The notes beneath the pieces are model-generated. The model did no database searches, was not told the DNA's origin, and saw only the letters and a program-made list of their open reading frames with translations. Positions 35,178 to 42,573 of a stretch of 42,573 nt of DNA are shown one piece after another. Numbering within the stretch: position 1 is the stretch's first letter; every line of letters starts with the position of its first letter. The DNA comes from Acidobacteriota bacterium (GTDB lineage: Bacteria; Acidobacteriota; Aminicenantia; Aminicenantales; Saccharicenantaceae): the NCBI GenBank assembly GCA_028749115.1, contig JAQURD010000012.1:26982-69554 (forward strand). Reading direction: 5' to 3'. The translations under genes and the position numbers were made by a program.

Positions 35178-36128
35178 CTAAAGATTGATTCTTTTGACTT
35201 TTTTAATTTCGACTTCAGAGGTCATCTGTTTTACAGAAGAATAAAGATAATATTTACCTGGCGGCGGAACCTGATATTGGCCGTCAGGCAAATTAATATC
35301 CAGGCTGACAGAGAAGGTCTTCTTCTTCTTTTGATTGAATTCATCTTCATCTTTAAAAGTCATAGGCATATCTTTGGTTCCCTGCCAGACCACCTGGTTT
35401 GATTCATTTCTGATTTCTATTTTTATATAGAGCCCGGCCTCCAGGCTGGCATCGTCTTTAGTCTCAAACCAGACATCACTATATTTCATCTTGAAAACCA
35501 ATTTTAGTTCAAGCTGGTCATCCTTTCTCTGCCGGCCAGCTACCTTCAGCTCATAATCAAAGAAGGTTTTCTCCTGGGCGATACTGTTCTGAAAATAACC
35601 CTGGGCCAGATTTAAGTCCTGCAGGTGTTCGAGGTTGATAGCTGAGAGAATATAAGTTCCAGAACAATGTTCATCAACGAAAACTACCGGGAAGCTGCGA
35701 TAATACCAGACCTCGCGGCAGAAACCAGATAATTCCATCGGATAAGTTTGCCGCTCAGTTGGAGGTCCAAACAGGATAAAAATCCGGCCGCGGTCGGTCA
35801 ACCAGCCTGGCCGGCCTTCGCCGATAAACAACCGGTTAGCCTGCTCTAACCGTTGGTAGTATTCTTCCTTATATTCATTTTTCTCAGTATCAGGAAAAGG
35901 GTCGCGGCGTTGCCAGAAGTCCTCTATAAACTTTGCTCTTTCTGATTCAGGCAGCTCAAGAAAAACTTTCCTTTCCTCAGGCGTAATAATATAACGGACT
36001 TCAGATAACCACTGGGCCTCCGTCTCATTCAAGTTTTTTTCAAGTTTGCTTAAACGGCTGCAAGCCGGGAAAAGTAAAGCCAGTAAAAGAGGCCAAACAA
36101 TTACCCACCCTATATACATTTTTTTCAT
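35178..36128 (-). CDS. GWxTD-domain lipoprotein
   Basis: The protein has 316 residues. A lipoprotein-like signal peptide with Cys23 (FPAC) is followed by a helical segment (residues 30-100, with EERKVFLELPESERAKFIED and FWQRRDPFPD) and the hallmark GWLTDRGRIFILFGPP at residues 108-123. The rest is a beta-rich region with KMKYSD and YKEEYYQ-type surface loops. GWxTD proteins are common in Acidobacteriota/Aminicenantes and relatives, are exported, and have no established biochemical function. It is 47 bp downstream of the radical SAM gene on the same strand and converges with the TonB receptor gene at 35161. Confidence 0.85.
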   Translation of the reverse strand: MKKMYIGWVIVWPLLLALLFPACSRLSKLEKNLNETEAQWLSEVRYIITPEERKVFLELPESERAKFIEDFWQRRDPFPDTEKNEYKEEYYQRLEQANRLFIGEGRPGWLTDRGRIFILFGPPTERQTYPMELSGFCREVWYYRSFPVVFVDEHCSGTYILSAINLEHLQDLNLAQGYFQNSIAQEKTFFDYELKVAGRQRKDDQLELKLVFKMKYSDVWFETKDDASLEAGLYIKIEIRNESNQVVWQGTKDMPMTFKDEDEFNQKKKKTFSVSLDINLPDGQYQVPPPGKYYLYSSVKQMTSEVEIKKVKRINL

Positions 36129-36175
36129 TTCGTTTCTTCCTTCCCTTTATAAATTACGCCGCGCCTTTAATTAAA

Positions 36176-37546
36176 TCAACCTTCATTCTTGCCGGCCGCC
36201 TTTTTCTTTATTTCATCTAAATCTTCAGGGGTAAATTGACTCCAGAAATAGGCAAAAGCCAGTTTGTTTTGAAGCAGGGGATCAGAGTCGCTTTTGAGAT
36301 GACCTGAGGACAACAGCCTACTCCAGTCGGCTGTTCCTGGAACAGGAGAAAAATAGGCAAGCCGTGGTCGGGCTCCGAGAGATCTGATAAATTCGATACT
36401 ATCTATTACCTGTTTTTTGTCCTGGCCAGGCAGCCCAACCAGCAGGTAAACAGAAATCTGGCTCTCCTTAAAGCCTGCCTCCTTCAGATAGTTGAGAGCC
36501 CTGGCCACCTCTTCCGGTTTGACTTTTGCACCGGTCTCAGCCAGCCAGGCAGTATTACTGCTTTCCAGACTGAGGAAAAGAGAGTCAAAGCCACAGGCTT
36601 TTAGCCACCTGGCCAGTACCGGATCAATTTCCCGGGGGTGAAGGCCATTGGGAGTATGAAACCGCAGGCCAGGCTTCAGGCGGGCAAGAGCTTCAAGTAT
36701 TTTTATTAGATGCCGGTCTTTATTAATAAGCAAGGCATCATCATAAAAGGCAATTTGTTCTGTTCCTAAGGTCCGCCAGAAATGCATGATTTCGGCCACG
36801 ACTTTCTCCGGATTCCTCTGTTCAAACTGCTGACAGAGCAGGCGGCTGGCACAGTAAGTGCAGTGAAAAGGACAGCCACGAGAAGTCATGAGAGCCAGAA
36901 CAGAAGTATTATGACTCAGCTCATAAGCTGGCGAGGGCAAGGAATCAAAATCGGGGAAAACGGGCAGATCATCTACTGCTTTAACTTGATCCCGCCCGGT
37001 AATTTCCTTCAGAGCCAGTAAAATCTGATTTTCGCCAGGACCGGTTAAAACCACATCGGCCCCGGATTGGGACCTGGCGTGATCGGCACAGAGAGTAGCA
37101 TAGACGCCACCAAGAATAATTGGCACTCCCCCAAATTTTTTCCGGATAAGTTCTACTGCCACCTGGACGCCTGGATACCAGTAAGTCAGAGTGCAGGTTA
37201 GAAGGACAGCAACTGGAGGTGGAACCTGCTCTAAAATTGATTCTACCTGGTTGTAGGGCAAGCCATAGCGGCAAAATTTTCTTGGAATATGACGGAATAG
37301 CTCTGGCTTTGATACTTCCTCTCTAAAAAATGAGCTGCGGCCATCTACCCTCTCTCTTGGCCGGAAATGATAAGCTCCATCAATCTGGCTACAATCAAGG
37401 CAGTCAATAAAGTCCAGATCAAAATCAGTGTTTTGCTTAATAATGCCTGCCAGATAGAGAAGCCCTAAAGGTCTTAGCCAGAAGTTATAAGCAGTAAAAT
37501 CATACGCCCAGGGATTTAAAAGCAGGAGATGATTTTTCCGGGACAT
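36176..37546 (-). CDS. B12-binding-domain radical SAM protein
   Basis: The protein has about 456 residues. The N-terminal part (about residues 5-180) resembles a cobalamin-binding Rossmann domain (NPWAYDF, LLYLAGII, PIILGGVYATL). The radical SAM cluster motif TSRGCPFHCTYC (CxxxCxxC, Cys near 225, 229 and 232) follows, then the TIM-barrel (AFYDDALLINKDR, HTPNGLHPREI, YLLVGLPGQDK). This class includes methyltransferases and other B12-dependent radical enzymes; the substrate is unknown. I start it at the ATG at 37546, because the longer frame would run through the tRNA gene. It begins 11 bases after the tRNA 3' end and has no ribosome-binding site, so it probably depends on processing of a shared transcript. 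Confidence 0.85.
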   Translation of the reverse strand: MSRKNHLLLLNPWAYDFTAYNFWLRPLGLLYLAGIIKQNTDFDLDFIDCLDCSQIDGAYHFRPRERVDGRSSFFREEVSKPELFRHIPRKFCRYGLPYNQVESILEQVPPPVAVLLTCTLTYWYPGVQVAVELIRKKFGGVPIILGGVYATLCADHARSQSGADVVLTGPGENQILLALKEITGRDQVKAVDDLPVFPDFDSLPSPAYELSHNTSVLALMTSRGCPFHCTYCASRLLCQQFEQRNPEKVVAEIMHFWRTLGTEQIAFYDDALLINKDRHLIKILEALARLKPGLRFHTPNGLHPREIDPVLARWLKACGFDSLFLSLESSNTAWLAETGAKVKPEEVARALNYLKEAGFKESQISVYLLVGLPGQDKKQVIDSIEFIRSLGARPRLAYFSPVPGTADWSRLLSSGHLKSDSDPLLQNKLAFAYFWSQFTPEDLDEIKKKAAGKNEG

Positions 37547-37556
37547 ATATAAAAAA

Positions 37557-37643
37557 TGGTGCGGAAGGTGGGACTCGAACCCACACAGCCTTTCGGCCAT
37601 AAACTCCTGAGGCTTACGCGTCTACCGATTCCGCCACTTCCGC
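37557..37643 (-). tRNA. tRNA-Leu (CAG anticodon), CCA encoded
   Basis: On the minus strand 87 bases fold as a class II tRNA. The acceptor stem is GCGGAAG/CTTCCGC, the D-arm contains GGCGGAATCGGTAGACGC, the anticodon loop CTCAGGA carries CAG, there is a long variable arm (GGCCGAAAGGCT), and the T-arm is GTGGGTTCGAGTCCCAC. A3 end CCA follows the discriminator A. The long variable arm and discriminator A identify leucine. Confidence 0.95.
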
Positions 37644-37668
37644 AACCAGCTCCGCTCAAAGATAAATT

Positions 37669-37697
37669 ATTATATAGATTTGCGGCTGATCTGTAAA
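37669..37697 (-). promoter_or_regulatory. Promoter of the tRNA-Leu / radical SAM transcript
   Basis: On the minus strand TTTACA (37697-37692), a 17-base spacer and a perfect TATAAT (37674-37669) lie about 25 bases upstream of the tRNA 5' end. Predicted start is near 37662. Confidence 0.65.
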
Positions 37698-37811
37698 GAC
37701 TGCTTATGCCCGGGGGAAATCCTGTAGAGCCAGGGAGGAAAGGGCCCATATGGCTGCTCAAGTCAGCCCGGACTGGTGTATCAATCTTCAGAAATATAGA
37801 TGAGGTTAAGC

Positions 37812-37840
37812 TTGACAACGGGCCGCTTGTAGCTTAATTT
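37812..37840 (+). promoter_or_regulatory. Weak promoter candidate for the baeRF-like gene
   Basis: TTGACA (37812-37817) has TAATTT 17 bases downstream (37835-37840), a poor -10. AGGAGG precedes the ATG at 37927 with good spacing. Confidence 0.3.
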
Positions 37841-37926
37841 AAATTTAGTGGCTTTAATAGCAGCCTTTCTCTTCAATAAATATTCCTTTATTCAACCAAA
37901 TTATTGTAATTTTAGGAGGAACTAGC

Positions 37927-39078
37927 ATGAAATTATCCAGCTCTTCTCAAATCGAAGAATTAGCCCATTTCAAAACCTATCCTTATCAGGCAACTAGCTT
38001 TTATCTCAATACCGATAAGAGCCAGCAGCCATTGAAAGCTATCAATGCTGCCGCCAAAGCTTTAATCAACCAGGCCAGGCAGGAGCTCGAAGGGAAAAGC
38101 CTCCCACCGGAGGTAAAAAGCTCCGTTGAGACCGACCTGAAAAAGATCTCACAATTCTGCCAGAAAAAAATTAGCTCATTCAAGTCGCCAGGCCTGGCTA
38201 TCTTCTCTTCTTCCGGCCAGAATTACTGGCTGGAGATGGAGCTTCCTCATGGTCCCCGCAACAGGGTGATAATAGATTTCGACTTCTATACCAAGCCTCT
38301 AACAGCTATTCTCGAAAAGTTTAAAAAAATGTGTGTTTTCCTGATTAACAGGAAAGAAGCCAGGTGGTATGAGATTTACCTTGGGGAAATTAGATTGATC
38401 GATAGCTTGATGAGTAATGTCCCCAAGAAGGTTAAAAAAGGCGGCTTTGAAGGCAATGAGGCTAGAAAAATAGAACGGCATATTGAGGCTCATCTTCTTG
38501 AACACTTCAAAAAATCGGCTGAAAAAACATTTGATATTTTGAAGAGGAACCAATTCGACTGGCTGCTGGTTGGCTGTGATGATGAATTCTACTCCCAGCT
38601 CGAATCTTTGTTTCATTCTTATCTAAAGGAAAAACTCAAAGGCCGGATTAAGGCCAGGCCCGACACTGCCGAATCAAGGATATTCAGGGAATGTTTTGAG
38701 TTTGAAGTTCAGCTCAACAGAACTCAGGAAGAAGAACTGGTCAAAAAATTTATTGGCGAGCTCGAGCGGGGTGGCCTGGCTGTCGCCGGACTGGCTGATT
38801 CTTTGCGAAAATTGAATTCATTTGAAGCCCAATCGCTGCTCATCACTCATAATTTTTCTCATCCAGGCCGGGTTTGTCCTAAATGTCATAATCTTTATAT
38901 TAAAGAGGAATCCTGCCTCATCTGTGAGGCTAAAACGGAGCCAGCCGTTGATATTGTCGATGAGGCCGTTGAGCTGGCTTTGACCAGAGGCTTGCCAGTT
39001 TATCAGGTCAATCCTCCAACCAGATTGAAACACTATGGAGATATAGGAGTTTATTTGAAATATAAAGCTCAGACCTGA
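37927..39078 (+). CDS. baeRF-type release-factor-like protein (eRF1/Vms1-like fold)
   Basis: The protein has 383 residues. An N-terminal domain (residues 1-130) ends with a beta strand; residues 135-215 hold a loop K170-KGGF-EGNEARKIERHIEAH followed by helix HLLEHFKK, which resembles the GGQ-loop and adjacent helix of eRF1-like proteins (the Gln is replaced by Phe). The C-terminal part contains a zinc ribbon with two CxxC pairs (CPKC and CLIC, about residues 318-338). Proteins of the bacterial archaeo-eukaryotic release-factor (baeRF) group are linked to ribosome rescue or peptidyl-tRNA hydrolysis, but this is inferred. An AGGAGG ribosome-binding site lies just upstream. Confidence 0.75.
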   Translation: MKLSSSSQIEELAHFKTYPYQATSFYLNTDKSQQPLKAINAAAKALINQARQELEGKSLPPEVKSSVETDLKKISQFCQKKISSFKSPGLAIFSSSGQNYWLEMELPHGPRNRVIIDFDFYTKPLTAILEKFKKMCVFLINRKEARWYEIYLGEIRLIDSLMSNVPKKVKKGGFEGNEARKIERHIEAHLLEHFKKSAEKTFDILKRNQFDWLLVGCDDEFYSQLESLFHSYLKEKLKGRIKARPDTAESRIFRECFEFEVQLNRTQEEELVKKFIGELERGGLAVAGLADSLRKLNSFEAQSLLITHNFSHPGRVCPKCHNLYIKEESCLICEAKTEPAVDIVDEAVELALTRGLPVYQVNPPTRLKHYGDIGVYLKYKAQT

Positions 39079-39120
39079 TTGAAACCTAAAATTGAAATTT
39101 AAACAAGGCTGAGAGCCTGT

Positions 39121-41361
39121 CTATTTCCGGGGAATATTTTTGACGGAAAAAGTCACTTTTTCGATTGAGCTCCAGCTATCCATCTTCCTGGTGGCGACAG
39201 TTATCTGGCCATTTTTTTTCCTGCTGGTGATTTTAACCACCAGAAATTCCCCTGTCTCTGGATCATGATTAGTCGTGCCAGCACACCACGTCTTGATGCC
39301 ATTCCAGGTGAAAGCCTGAGAAACCTCAGAATGCCCACAGAAAATAGCAATAATATTGTAGGGCTGAATTGCCTGAAGAAAAGCATCTCTTTCCTTTTCT
39401 GTCCAGAAGGCTTCACTCCAGGAATCAAAGCCATAATGTTGAAACAGGACAACCGGCCGGCCACTGCTCCCCACATTTCTTCTTAAATCATCACTTAAAA
39501 ATTCCAGGCTGTATTTGGGATAGCGGGCATCACCGCTGACTCTTCTCCTCCAGATATTAAGATATTCTTCGCCGGCACTGCCCGGGTAAAGATTCAGCTG
39601 AACCAGGTGGACCGGGCCCCAATCCCAGGAATAATGGAGGCCATCAGCCGAGATACTTTTGAGTCCCGGCCGCAGGCGGTTACGGCTTTTCAGATTAAGT
39701 CTAATCAGGCCAGAAGAAGGGCCATCGCTCTCACCGAAACCCTCGTAGACGGGGAAAGCCAGAAGCCTATCTCCATTCAAACCGAAATCCTCAGCATACT
39801 CCTGCCAGGTTTTCTGAATGTCAGGAGCAGAGCCATCATTAACAATATCCCCGGTAATAACCACGCCGCGCGGAGTATGAACCCGACCTTTGATTCCTGC
39901 CCCCTCTGGGTAAAGCTGACCCGGCAGGGAATTCATGGCTTCCACCATCATTCTGTTTATTTTCCGGAAATTCACTGTCCCCCCATAATGCAGGTCAGAA
40001 GCCACAAAGAAGGTCAGGTCTTTATCATCCGGCGGGTCTTGAACCCGGAAAGACCAAACCATGCCCGGGGACTCAGGCAAAAGGCCATTTTTAGTCGCAA
40101 CTTTCCAGAAATATCTCTGGCTATAATCAAGTCTTTTGTCAGCCAGATAAAAACGATCTGATCCCGGCTTTAGGCCCTTAGCCGCTGGTTTCCCCTTTTC
40201 TAATTTTTTGGGGTCGGGGCTAAAATAAACATCCTGAGACGTGGCCCACAGTCCTGCTTTCCACTCCAGCCACTTTAAATCAGGACGAACGCTGCCATGC
40301 AGATGATGGGGGGACGGTTCCCGGGCAGAACCGCTATCAATTATGAAGCTTCTCACCATACCTGTCTGCAGTAATTTTCCCTGCGAATCAATTTGATCTA
40401 CTCGCCAGTAGTAAACCTGTCCAATTTTAAGTCCAGTCAGATCACAGGTTGTAGTTTTTTCAGAAAAAGTCCCTCTGGCTGCTTTCTTCGCACCTTTTTC
40501 TACCTCCTCTCTGGAGGAAGAAAAGAAAACCGGAAAACTGGAAGTTCGCTCATCTCCTTTTTCCCAGCGGAGAGTTACGGAAACAGCCGGGACAGTTTCC
40601 CCTTCGCCTGGATAGACAGGAATCGCTTCATGATGACCGGCCAGATTCCAGATGGTCATCGGGCTCAGAGCCTCATCCAGAACTTCCAGAGAAGCCAGCC
40701 AGCCATTGAGCGGATCAAAAGGCAGAGGAAAGCCAGTGATGACCTGCCCGCCCAGATAAACAAATTTGCCTGGTTTGATGTCTAGCAGGCTATCAACCTG
40801 GCTATTGAGCCAACCATCAACATAGATGCTTAATTTTTGCCGGTCATAAACTAGAGCAAAAAGATGCCAGGCTCTCGCTAGAGGAAATCCTCCCTTATAA
40901 CCCAGCCTGTTTTTGACTGAATTATAAAAAGCCGCATCAAGGCCTTTACCGAAACCAAAAATAGCTGAATTCTCAGGCTCCTGCGACCAGTTAAGTATTA
41001 TCTGACGCTGGCCTAATTCATTAAAATAAACTTTAGCCAGAATAGTAAATGATTTCCGCCCATTAAGGCTCGAAGGTGGAGTAAAAGTTGAACGAAGTAA
41101 GACGTCCGGTCCAATTAAACTGACCGCCTTCTGGCCACTGATTATTTGAACTGAAGGCAGGCCGCGAAAAACTGGCATAAAATCACCGCCAATTGTCCCC
41201 AGATTATGCCATTTTTTTAACGAGCCTTCAGGTAAAATAGAAGCATCAAGATAGATAATCTTCCTGGGGGCAGCTAACCCCATGATATTGAAGCAATTAA
41301 ATAAAACAAAAAACAGAATCAATGGGCTAAATAAACTTTTTAAAACAACTCTTCTTCTCAC
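39121..41361 (-). CDS. Secreted LamG-like / metallophosphoesterase protein
   Basis: The protein has 746 residues. Signal peptide 1-31; residues 35-245 a concanavalin/LamG-like sandwich (RAWHLFALVYDRQKLSIYVDG); residues 255-345 and 350-440 two fibronectin-III-like modules, each ending in YYWRV/YFWKV; residues 448-735 a calcineurin-like phosphoesterase with SDLHYGG (455-461), GDIVNDG (504-510), QHYG (641-644) and GHSE (676-679). Where most family members have GN(H/D), this one reads EGFGESDG, so the Asn metal ligand is changed. The start is a GTG with GGAGG before it. It would act extracellularly or in the periplasm on phosphate esters or glycans; the substrate is unknown. Confidence 0.82.
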   Translation of the reverse strand: MRRRVVLKSLFSPLILFFVLFNCFNIMGLAAPRKIIYLDASILPEGSLKKWHNLGTIGGDFMPVFRGLPSVQIISGQKAVSLIGPDVLLRSTFTPPSSLNGRKSFTILAKVYFNELGQRQIILNWSQEPENSAIFGFGKGLDAAFYNSVKNRLGYKGGFPLARAWHLFALVYDRQKLSIYVDGWLNSQVDSLLDIKPGKFVYLGGQVITGFPLPFDPLNGWLASLEVLDEALSPMTIWNLAGHHEAIPVYPGEGETVPAVSVTLRWEKGDERTSSFPVFFSSSREEVEKGAKKAARGTFSEKTTTCDLTGLKIGQVYYWRVDQIDSQGKLLQTGMVRSFIIDSGSAREPSPHHLHGSVRPDLKWLEWKAGLWATSQDVYFSPDPKKLEKGKPAAKGLKPGSDRFYLADKRLDYSQRYFWKVATKNGLLPESPGMVWSFRVQDPPDDKDLTFFVASDLHYGGTVNFRKINRMMVEAMNSLPGQLYPEGAGIKGRVHTPRGVVITGDIVNDGSAPDIQKTWQEYAEDFGLNGDRLLAFPVYEGFGESDGPSSGLIRLNLKSRNRLRPGLKSISADGLHYSWDWGPVHLVQLNLYPGSAGEEYLNIWRRRVSGDARYPKYSLEFLSDDLRRNVGSSGRPVVLFQHYGFDSWSEAFWTEKERDAFLQAIQPYNIIAIFCGHSEVSQAFTWNGIKTWCAGTTNHDPETGEFLVVKITSRKKNGQITVATRKMDSWSSIEKVTFSVKNIPRK

Positions 41362-41543
41362 CCCGTCCTCCTCTGAGTCAGGTCAGAATAAGCATATTAA
41401 ATTTCTGGCTTTCAAGCAAACTTTTAATCACGTTCGTCCAGAGTAGCAGGCATCTTATCCAGAGTTAAAATATGGATCTGAAAAATGAAAGAGTAAGTGA
41501 GAAAAAATCAAGCCGATTGGCCGGGATTTTTGGTGCGAATCAA

Positions 41544-41576
41544 AACAAAAAAAGGGGGCAGCCGCCCGGCTGCCCC
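41544..41576 (-). terminator. Rho-independent terminator of the RND efflux gene
   Basis: In mRNA sense (minus strand) the stem GGGGCAGCC, loop GGGC and stem GGCTGCCCC (41576-41555) is followed by a run of T (CTTTTTTTGTTTT). Nine perfect G+C-rich pairs plus the U tract make a textbook intrinsic terminator just downstream of the stop codon at 41594. Confidence 0.92.
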
Positions 41577-41593
41577 TGCGTATCAGCTGGTAT

Positions 41594-42573
41594 TTATACT
41601 AAGTGGTCTTCATCTTTTGGAACATAATCCTTAAAGGCAATTTTATTAAACAGGCTGTACAGAATCGGGATAATAAACAGAGTCAGAAACGTACAAACGA
41701 TCAAGCCTCCCAGCATAACCACGCCCATAGGCGATCTGATTTCTGAGCCAGAAGATCTCGATACAGCCATAGGAATAACGCCGAGAATAGTGGTTAAAGC
41801 TGTCAGTAAAACTGGCCGCAACCTGGTTACTGCTCCTTCAATAACTGCTCTTCTCTTTTCCACACCTCTTTTGATTAGTTGATTAATATAGTCAATCATA
41901 ACTATTCCATTATTAACTGCCACACCAGCCAGAATAATCACCCCAACCAGAGAGACCAGGCTGATAGACTGACCAGCGATGAGCAGGCTAAATACCACGC
42001 CAATTAAAGCCAGAGGCAAAGTAAACATGACCACAAAAGGATGGAAAAAGTGCTCAAATTGGGCAGCCATGACCATATAAATTAAAAGAACAGCAACAGC
42101 TAAAGCAGCAATCAGGATTTTGAAAGTATCAACCATCTCTTCATAGTCTCCGCCATATTCAATAAAATAACCTTCTGGCAGTTGTTGCTCAAAACCAGCT
42201 AATCTCTCCCTGATATCTCTCATAACACTTCCCAGGTCCCGGCCAATAATGTTGGCATTGACCGAAATCTCACGTAGCTGGTTTTCTCTGGTAATCTTCA
42301 GGGGACCGATACCGCGTTGCCAGTCTGATACCTGGCTGAGATAAATAGTTTTGCCGGTGGCTGATGATAAAGGCAAGGTCTTAATTTTATCCAGAGACTC
42401 ACGATACTCTTCAGATAAAATCAGCCTGATATCAATCTCGTCTTTTCCATCGCGGTATCTATTGACAACTTTTCCCTGAGTACCGGTCAGAACGAGGTCT
42501 GAGATCTGGCCTATAGACAGACCCAATCTTGAGGCCCTTTCCCGGTCCAGAATAAATTGATGTTCGGGGTTAC
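41594..42573 (-). CDS. RND-family efflux transporter, C-terminal part (partial, runs off right edge)
   Basis: The visible 326 residues cover part of the periplasmic pore domain (SLDKIKTLPLSSATGKTIYL, VNANIIGRDLGSVMRDI) and the C-terminal six membrane helices with the hallmark MAAQFEHFFHPFVVM, GVAVNNGIVMIDYIN and TALTTILGVIPMA. The frame remains open to the window end, and the 5' two-thirds lie outside. HAE1/AcrB- or CusA-type pumps export hydrophobic compounds or metals with an adaptor and a TolC-like channel; such a channel is encoded at 22717-24297, not adjacent. A strong terminator follows. Confidence 0.92.
   Translation of the reverse strand, partial: NPEHQFILDRERASRLGLSIGQISDLVLTGTQGKVVNRYRDGKDEIDIRLILSEEYRESLDKIKTLPLSSATGKTIYLSQVSDWQRGIGPLKITRENQLREISVNANIIGRDLGSVMRDIRERLAGFEQQLPEGYFIEYGGDYEEMVDTFKILIAALAVAVLLIYMVMAAQFEHFFHPFVVMFTLPLALIGVVFSLLIAGQSISLVSLVGVIILAGVAVNNGIVMIDYINQLIKRGVEKRRAVIEGAVTRLRPVLLTALTTILGVIPMAVSRSSGSEIRSPMGVVMLGGLIVCTFLTLFIIPILYSLFNKIAFKDYVPKDEDHLV

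Overview
The window looks like a chromosomal segment of a Gram-negative (diderm), mesophilic, anaerobe-like bacterium, most plausibly of the Acidobacteriota / Candidatus Aminicenantes kind. This placement is inferred from gene content, not from a marker search. The pointers are a GWxTD-domain lipoprotein, a six-bladed beta-propeller lipoprotein, a TonB-dependent receptor with an N-terminal carboxypeptidase-regulatory domain, a LamG/metallophosphoesterase protein, TolC and RND efflux parts, an OmpA-like protein and a minimal SufC-SufB pair. Genes are mostly in short same-strand runs. Several start codons are GTG or TTG, and many genes have clear AGGAGG-type ribosome-binding sites.

Left region (1-5400, minus strand). 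This is the most unusual part. A secreted 972-residue YD-repeat (RHS-like) protein ends in an M15-type peptidase domain. It is followed by a tandem array of a secreted HEAT-like gene and an orphan fragment of the peptidase C-terminus, repeated with a period of 1238 bp and running off the left edge. The layout resembles a polymorphic toxin locus with immunity genes and spare toxin tips. Here both partners would act outside the cytoplasm, which fits a peptidoglycan target.

5.8-14.3 kb. A DNA methyltransferase carries a degenerate SNase-like tail. It is followed by a small thioredoxin-fold protein, a PrsW-type membrane protease, an OmpA-family protein and a divergent secreted class A beta-lactamase-like hydrolase with an excellent sigma-70 promoter. 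Next come the SufC-SufB iron-sulfur pair with a 4-bp overlap and MgtE. The mgtE Shine-Dalgarno sequence is locked in a 13-bp hairpin.

14.6-20.1 kb. MurJ and a beta-propeller lipoprotein are followed by a decay zone. There an IS21-type remnant has cut an amidinotransferase (dimethylargininase-like) gene, and a 5'-truncated, frameshifted amidohydrolase lies beyond it.

20.2-30.5 kb (minus strand). A tolC, glycosyltransferase, sulfide:quinone-reductase-like run comes first. Then come tsaD (tRNA t6A), mtnA (methionine salvage), a lipoprotein, an unknown membrane protein and lepA.

30.5-42.6 kb. tatA and a ROK kinase precede a large TonB-dependent receptor. The rest is a GWxTD lipoprotein, a B12-binding radical SAM protein directly behind tRNA-Leu(CAG), a baeRF-type release-factor-like protein, a LamG-metallophosphoesterase and the 3' part of an RND efflux pump gene with a strong intrinsic terminator. 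No CRISPR array, rRNA or intact transposase was seen.
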